Source: an uncultured Peptococcaceae bacterium (GTDB taxonomy: Bacteria > Bacillota > Limnochordia > Darwinibacteriales > Darwinibacteriaceae). Taken from it: a stretch of DNA of 63,699 nt. A program made the translations under genes and the position numbers. The stretch spans positions 1 through 63,699 of the forward strand of contig CALKAR010000183.1 in assembly GCA_937988745.1 (NCBI GenBank). Direction: 5' to 3'. Below are positions 59,796 through 63,699 of the stretch, in pieces. A model generated the notes under the pieces. It saw only the letters and a program-made list of their open reading frames with translations, did no database searches and was not told where the DNA came from. The number at the start of each line of letters is the position of its first letter. Within the stretch, counting starts at the first letter, position 1.

Positions 59796-61095
59796 CGAGC
59801 ACAAGGTCATTGGGCTGCACGAAGCCGTCTAGAAAGGCTGCCACATCCTGCTGCCTTGGTATGAGATGGACATCTAGCATACCCATCTCTTTAATCCGTT
59901 CTGCCAGCACCAGCGAACTGATGCCAGGAATAGCCTGCTCAGGCGGGGGTGCATAGATATCAGTTAACACTACTTGATCGGCTTGCTGAAACGCCTCAGC
60001 AAACTCGTCCATCAAATGCTTGGTCCGCGAGTATCGATGAGGTTGAAAAACAGCGATGATCCGCCTGTCCCAACCTTCCCGCGCTGCCCGGATAGTAGCC
60101 GCAATTTCTGTCGGATGGTGAGCATAATCGTCTACTATCAGTACCCCGTCTATCTCCCCTACGATCTGAAAGCGGCGGTTTGCCCCGGCAAACTTCTCCA
60201 AGCCTTTCCGGAGTACATCGACAGACACCCCCGCATAGTGTCCAGCGGCAATGCAGGCCAAAGCATTGGAAACATTGTGACGGCCAGGAACATTCAGCTG
60301 AAATTCTCCCACCAAATCTCCCCGGTAATATACTAAGAATTTAGAAGAGGTTTCGGCTAAGCCTATAATCTCTGCCCGCCATACCGCGTCCGGTGAAAAG
60401 CCGAAGGTTTCAGCTTCGTAGTTCTTGCTCAACTCACGCAGTACTGGGCTGTCGATACCGAGAATCCTTTTGCCGCCGGGCTTGCAGTTGTCCAAAAACT
60501 GACGGTAGCCATCCACGAGCTCGTCAAAAATCCCGTTATAGTTCTCCAAATGGTCAGCTTCGATCCCTGTGACAACTGCCACCTCAGGGCGATAGCGCAG
60601 AAAGCTCTTATCGCTTTCATCAGCTTCAGCCACCACAAATTCGCCGCTGCCATATTTGGCTCCTGGGCCAAAGGGCTCAAAATGAGCACCGATCAGTACA
60701 GTAGGATCCAGGCCAGCGAGTTCCATGCATAGTGAAAGCATCGATGTCACAGTCGTCTTACCGTGGGCACCAGCGACCGCAATCCCCCTGCGAGAATTGA
60801 TTAGCTTGGCCAATACTTCCGAACGATGCAGCACCGCTATTCCCTTCTGTCGCGCGGCCACAAACTCCGGGTTTTCTCTGGGAATGGCAGTGGAATAAAC
60901 GACCTGGGTGGCACCGTTTACATTTTCCGGCGCATGATGGAAATATACTGTGGCTCCTAGTCTTTGAAGATAGGCCGTGGTCTCCGATGCCTGCAGATCC
61001 GAGCCGCTGACGGTACAGCCCATTTCAAGAAAAATCTTCGCTAATGGGCCCATCCCCGTGCCCCCAATGCCGATTAGATGTATATGCTGCTTCAT
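59731..61095 (-). CDS. murC: UDP-N-acetylmuramate-L-alanine ligase
   Basis: MurC adds L-alanine to UDP-MurNAc in cytosolic peptidoglycan synthesis. The 454-aa chain has the N-terminal IHLIGIGGTGMGPLA UDP-binding loop (about 5-19), ATP motif GAHGKTTVTSM (about 108-118), DESDKSFL, and the C-terminal DDYAHHPTEI motif followed by FQPHRYSRTKHL. The final signature reads GAGPIW rather than the more common GAGDIW. The ATG has TAGGAGTG upstream. It is isolated from the usual mur/fts cluster and converges with the SNF2-yqhG operon. Confidence 0.95.
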   Translation of the reverse strand: MKQHIHLIGIGGTGMGPLAKIFLEMGCTVSGSDLQASETTAYLQRLGATVYFHHAPENVNGATQVVYSTAIPRENPEFVAARQKGIAVLHRSEVLAKLINSRRGIAVAGAHGKTTVTSMLSLCMELAGLDPTVLIGAHFEPFGPGAKYGSGEFVVAEADESDKSFLRYRPEVAVVTGIEADHLENYNGIFDELVDGYRQFLDNCKPGGKRILGIDSPVLRELSKNYEAETFGFSPDAVWRAEIIGLAETSSKFLVYYRGDLVGEFQLNVPGRHNVSNALACIAAGHYAGVSVDVLRKGLEKFAGANRRFQIVGEIDGVLIVDDYAHHPTEIAATIRAAREGWDRRIIAVFQPHRYSRTKHLMDEFAEAFQQADQVVLTDIYAPPPEQAIPGISSLVLAERIKEMGMLDVHLIPRQQDVAAFLDGFVQPNDLVLVMGAGPIWRAAYELLERLQNR

Positions 61096-61134
61096 ATATT
61101 ATCACTCCTAAAACCACTGTGACATCTTTAAATC

Positions 61135-61167
61135 AATAAGGTAGACCTTCTGCGGGCCTACCTTATT
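61135..61167 (-). terminator. Terminator after the second spoIIP
   Basis: AATAAGGTAGACC (61135-61147) pairs with GGCCTACCTTATT (61155-61167, one G-U). The stem is strong but the U-tract is weak (TTATTGATTT). Confidence 0.65.
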
Positions 61168-61170
61168 ATC

Positions 61171-61953
61171 CTACTGCAAGAGTGGAACTATTACTTCTGC
61201 AAGTAGTTCAGCACTGCGAACTGCTTCTTCGACCGTATTTCCTCGCCAATCACCCACCAGTACCATTACGCTGTTGGGATGCAGTTCTCCGCTGTAATCA
61301 GATTTGAACACACGGACCCCGCGGCTTACTCCAGGATATTTTGCTTCTAATGCATCACTGATTTTTTGAGCAAAGGCTAGGTTCTGGTCAACCCGATCAT
61401 TATCTTTGTCACCCACTACAAAAAGTATTTTAGCAACAGACTCCCCGCCCACTTCGGCCCGGGTGTAGTTCTCCGGTTTGTCTTGGAGCCCATCACGATG
61501 GATGTCCAGAACCATTTGGATCTCGCTGTGTTCTTGCAGTACCGATTCTATCATCCGGTCAGAATTAACGAAAGCATCACTATAGCGCGGCTTATCATGA
61601 ATCGTCGTGTCATGTAGCGCCGTAACTCCCAAAGAATAGAGCTTATCGACTAAAGCTTTGCCTACAGTGACGACATCACCTGGATCAGATCCGCTGGAAT
61701 GACTATCTTTGGGATGATAATTCTCGGATGTATGACTGTGAAGAACCAGCACCTTAGGTGTTGGATCAACAACGGGTCCTTCGGGAGGTTGGGTTTCTTC
61801 ATCGGCCGTACTCTGAGGCGGACCCAGGCCGTCATCTCCCGACTGCGGATAAAACCCTAAAAAACGTGCTCCCACTACAGCAACCACCACAAGAGTTACA
61901 AGAATAAACAGCAGGCCAGGGCCATTTCGCTCAGTTCTTCGCATTCTGGCCAC
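61171..61953 (-). CDS. spoIIP: Stage II sporulation protein P, N-terminally anchored
   Basis: The 260-aa protein has one N-terminal helix (about 14-34), a short Pro/Glu-rich linker, and a SpoIIP catalytic domain. VLVLHSHTSENYHP holds the zinc His and catalytic Glu (about 68-81), and LDIHRDGLQ and SVMVLVGDWRGNT follow. This is the classical topology, in contrast to the other SpoIIP of this window. GTG 61953 is 7 bases after AAGGGGG, with 15 further in-frame codons upstream that lack a good site. It lies beside the UPF0182 gene (47 bases), on the same strand. Confidence 0.88.
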   Translation of the reverse strand: MARMRRTERNGPGLLFILVTLVVVAVVGARFLGFYPQSGDDGLGPPQSTADEETQPPEGPVVDPTPKVLVLHSHTSENYHPKDSHSSGSDPGDVVTVGKALVDKLYSLGVTALHDTTIHDKPRYSDAFVNSDRMIESVLQEHSEIQMVLDIHRDGLQDKPENYTRAEVGGESVAKILFVVGDKDNDRVDQNLAFAQKISDALEAKYPGVSRGVRVFKSDYSGELHPNSVMVLVGDWRGNTVEEAVRSAELLAEVIVPLLQ

Positions 61954-61999
61954 GTCGATTCCCCCTTCCGACACAAATATATGCGGAAGGTAGTACAAA

Positions 62000-63699
62000 T
62001 TATTCCCTATTTAACTTATCAAGAATCCTGGCCAGTTCGTCCCATGCCTCTCCAAAACTGACAAAGTCAAGATTGCTCAAGGCGTTCTGAGCCTTCTGAT
62101 AAACGGACCGGGCTTGTGCTGCCAGCTCCGTATCGGTCATGTCCTCTGTATCCGTGACGGCTTCATCTCTCATTGGCGCTTCACGGGAAACACTCATTCC
62201 AAGCAGCTGCTGCAGAGCCGCTGTGAAATCCTGTGCCATCACCAAGCCGGATTGATCCGCGACAATTACTCGCTGCAGCTGAGGCATGGAAGTCTGTTCT
62301 GATTGAAGGTAGAATGGCTCCACATATAAAATACTGCTGCCTAAGGGCAGGACAAGCAGATTGCCTCTAATTACTTGAGAACCACCCTGATTCCACAAGG
62401 TAAGAAGCTGCGAGATCTCCGGATCTTGGTCAATACGTGCCTCAATTTGAGCGGGACCAAGAGTAACAGAGTCTTTCGGGAATTTGAATACCATAACTTC
62501 TCCGTAGTGCTCTCCATCACTGCGGGCAGCGAGCCATGCGGCCATGTTGCTGCGCCCGACGGGGCTAAAGGGCACCATCAGCACAAACTCTTCCTGTTCA
62601 CTACCGGGCAAATGCATCACCACATAATACGGCGATACAAGCTGCTCTCGACCTGCATAGATTTCACGGGGCAGTTCCCAAGCATCTTCCCGGTTATAAA
62701 AAGCCCTGGTGTTAGTCATGTGATATGTTCCATATATGCGGCTTTGAATCAACAGCAGATCCTCAGGATAGCGCATATGTGCTGCGATCGTATGAGGCAT
62801 TTCTGAAACGGGTTTAATCAGGCCTGGAAACATCCGCCCATAGGTCTCCAGCAGAGGATCGGGTTCAACTTGATAGAAATCGATTGTTCCATGGTATGCA
62901 TCGACAACGACCTTTACCGAGTTGCGAACGTAATTGCCCCAACCGGCTACAGGAAGAGCATAAGGATACCGGTAAGAAGTAGTGTAGGCATCGACCATCC
63001 AGAATATTCGACCATCAGCAAGCACAGGATAGGGGTCGTTGTCAAACTTGAGGAAAGGAGCAAGTTTCTGCGCTCGCTCAAGAATATTGCGGTAGTACAA
63101 AATCCGGCTATCGCTGTTAATATCACGCGACAGCAGAATACGAGATTCGCCGAGACGCAGGGCAAAGACAATTCGGTGAAAGAGTGATTTCAGCTCTACA
63201 CCATCTTTCCCCGTATAGCGATAGAACGCGCTCCCATCACCTACTGGATAATCGAACTCATCAATCTCCGTATTTACAATAACATACTGATTTGTCCGTT
63301 CCCCGAAGTAAATACGAGGCTCTTCAACTGTCAACCCCACGTCAGACTGCGGCGGTATATCAGAAACCCACAATTTGGGAAGCCTCTGCCTTGTTACTTC
63401 ATTAACCGGGCTCATGACCAACCCATAACCGTGGGTGTACTGCAGATGCTGGTTAATCCAGGTGCGATTTTGGATCCGTTCTATATCCATTTCGCGCACA
63501 CTTAAGAGCACCTGCCGATAATCTCCCTCCACCACATAGCGATCAACATCGGCATCATAGAAGGAATAATAAGGGCGCATCTCCTGCAGCTGCCGGTATG
63601 TCGGAAGAATCGGCCTTGGATCCCAGAGGCGAATGTTTTCTAAAGTAATCCGTCCTTCCTCCAGAGCTTGGGCATCCACCACATCACGATAAGCGTAGT
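62000..63699 (-). CDS. UPF0182 (COG1615) family protein, C-terminal part (cut by window edge)
   Basis: About 566 residues are visible, with the reading frame open to the window edge. This is the large extracytoplasmic part of a UPF0182 protein. Full-length members have about 900 residues, with seven N-terminal helices that would lie beyond the edge. Marks include WDPRPILPTYRQLQEMRPYYSF, HGYGLVMSPVNEV, VNTEIDEFDYP, VVDAYHGTIDFY and RYPEDLLLIQSRIYGTYHM. The function is unknown. The stop is a few bases from the second spoIIP region. In some spore formers it may be involved in envelope processes, but this is not established. Confidence 0.9.
   Translation of the reverse strand, partial: YAYRDVVDAQALEEGRITLENIRLWDPRPILPTYRQLQEMRPYYSFYDADVDRYVVEGDYRQVLLSVREMDIERIQNRTWINQHLQYTHGYGLVMSPVNEVTRQRLPKLWVSDIPPQSDVGLTVEEPRIYFGERTNQYVIVNTEIDEFDYPVGDGSAFYRYTGKDGVELKSLFHRIVFALRLGESRILLSRDINSDSRILYYRNILERAQKLAPFLKFDNDPYPVLADGRIFWMVDAYTTSYRYPYALPVAGWGNYVRNSVKVVVDAYHGTIDFYQVEPDPLLETYGRMFPGLIKPVSEMPHTIAAHMRYPEDLLLIQSRIYGTYHMTNTRAFYNREDAWELPREIYAGREQLVSPYYVVMHLPGSEQEEFVLMVPFSPVGRSNMAAWLAARSDGEHYGEVMVFKFPKDSVTLGPAQIEARIDQDPEISQLLTLWNQGGSQVIRGNLLVLPLGSSILYVEPFYLQSEQTSMPQLQRVIVADQSGLVMAQDFTAALQQLLGMSVSREAPMRDEAVTDTEDMTDTELAAQARSVYQKAQNALSNLDFVSFGEAWDELARILDKLNRE

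Overview
The window looks like chromosomal DNA of an endospore-forming member of the Bacillota. The evidence is spoIVA, spoVS, a SpoVAF/GerA-type germination protein, ytfJ/gerW, two SpoIIP-type proteins, a YIEGIA locus, an IspH-ribosomal protein S1 fusion and RNase Y. Base composition is near 50 % G+C. Both ABC solute-binding proteins carry signal peptides without a lipobox cysteine, and the c subunit of the ATP synthase has a two-carboxylate site. Together these point to an anaerobic, possibly two-membraned lineage such as Limnochordia. That placement is inference and is not shown by the sequence. No insertion sequence, prophage, CRISPR array or rRNA was seen, and no gene-free stretch exceeds 300 bases.

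Layout from left to right. 1-5600: transketolase start (cut by the edge), pduL, tRNA-Trp, a small membrane protein, an EF-G paralogue, an FG-GAP exported protein and tRNA-Pro. 5600-13900: lysC, then a sporulation and envelope cluster read leftward (DUF1614, SpoIIP, YIEGIA, its small partner, DUF3189, der, plsY, spoIVA). 13900-20400: a YesMN-type two-component system with an LplBC-type sugar ABC transporter. 20400-29000: ispH-S1 fusion, plsC, cmk, a flavoprotein, rluB, ytfJ, DUF2953, scpB, scpA and an M50 protease. 29000-33500: an acyl-CoA dehydratase activase-like ATPase, two DUF2229-type proteins and a SpoVAF-like protein. 33500-44100: holin-like protein, dodecin, M19 dipeptidase, spoVS, ymdB, an unknown gene, rny, recX, recA, a membrane phosphoesterase, cinA and an M42 peptidase.

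44100-63699: an Fn3 lipoprotein, two small membrane proteins, an FtsH-like protease with a membrane partner, pgsA and rimO. Then comes an F0-plus-delta ATP synthase operon (atpZ/I-like, atpI, atpB, atpE, atpF, atpH) that stops before atpA, and an Opp-type transporter without ATPases. The right end holds a SNF2 helicase with a YqhG-like partner, murC, a second spoIIP and a UPF0182 protein cut by the edge. Almost all genes read leftward. The rightward ones are tRNA-Trp, the Fn3 lipoprotein, the DUF441 gene, the atp operon and the SNF2-yqhG pair.

Themes worth following are sporulation genes mixed with envelope synthesis, the incomplete ATP synthase operon with a probable Na+ site, the helicase-YqhG pair, the membrane-embedded FtsH-like protease with its partner, and the split dehydratase-activase set. 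Frequent GTG and TTG starts are supported by strong Shine-Dalgarno sequences, and a few genes seem to lack a canonical start altogether.
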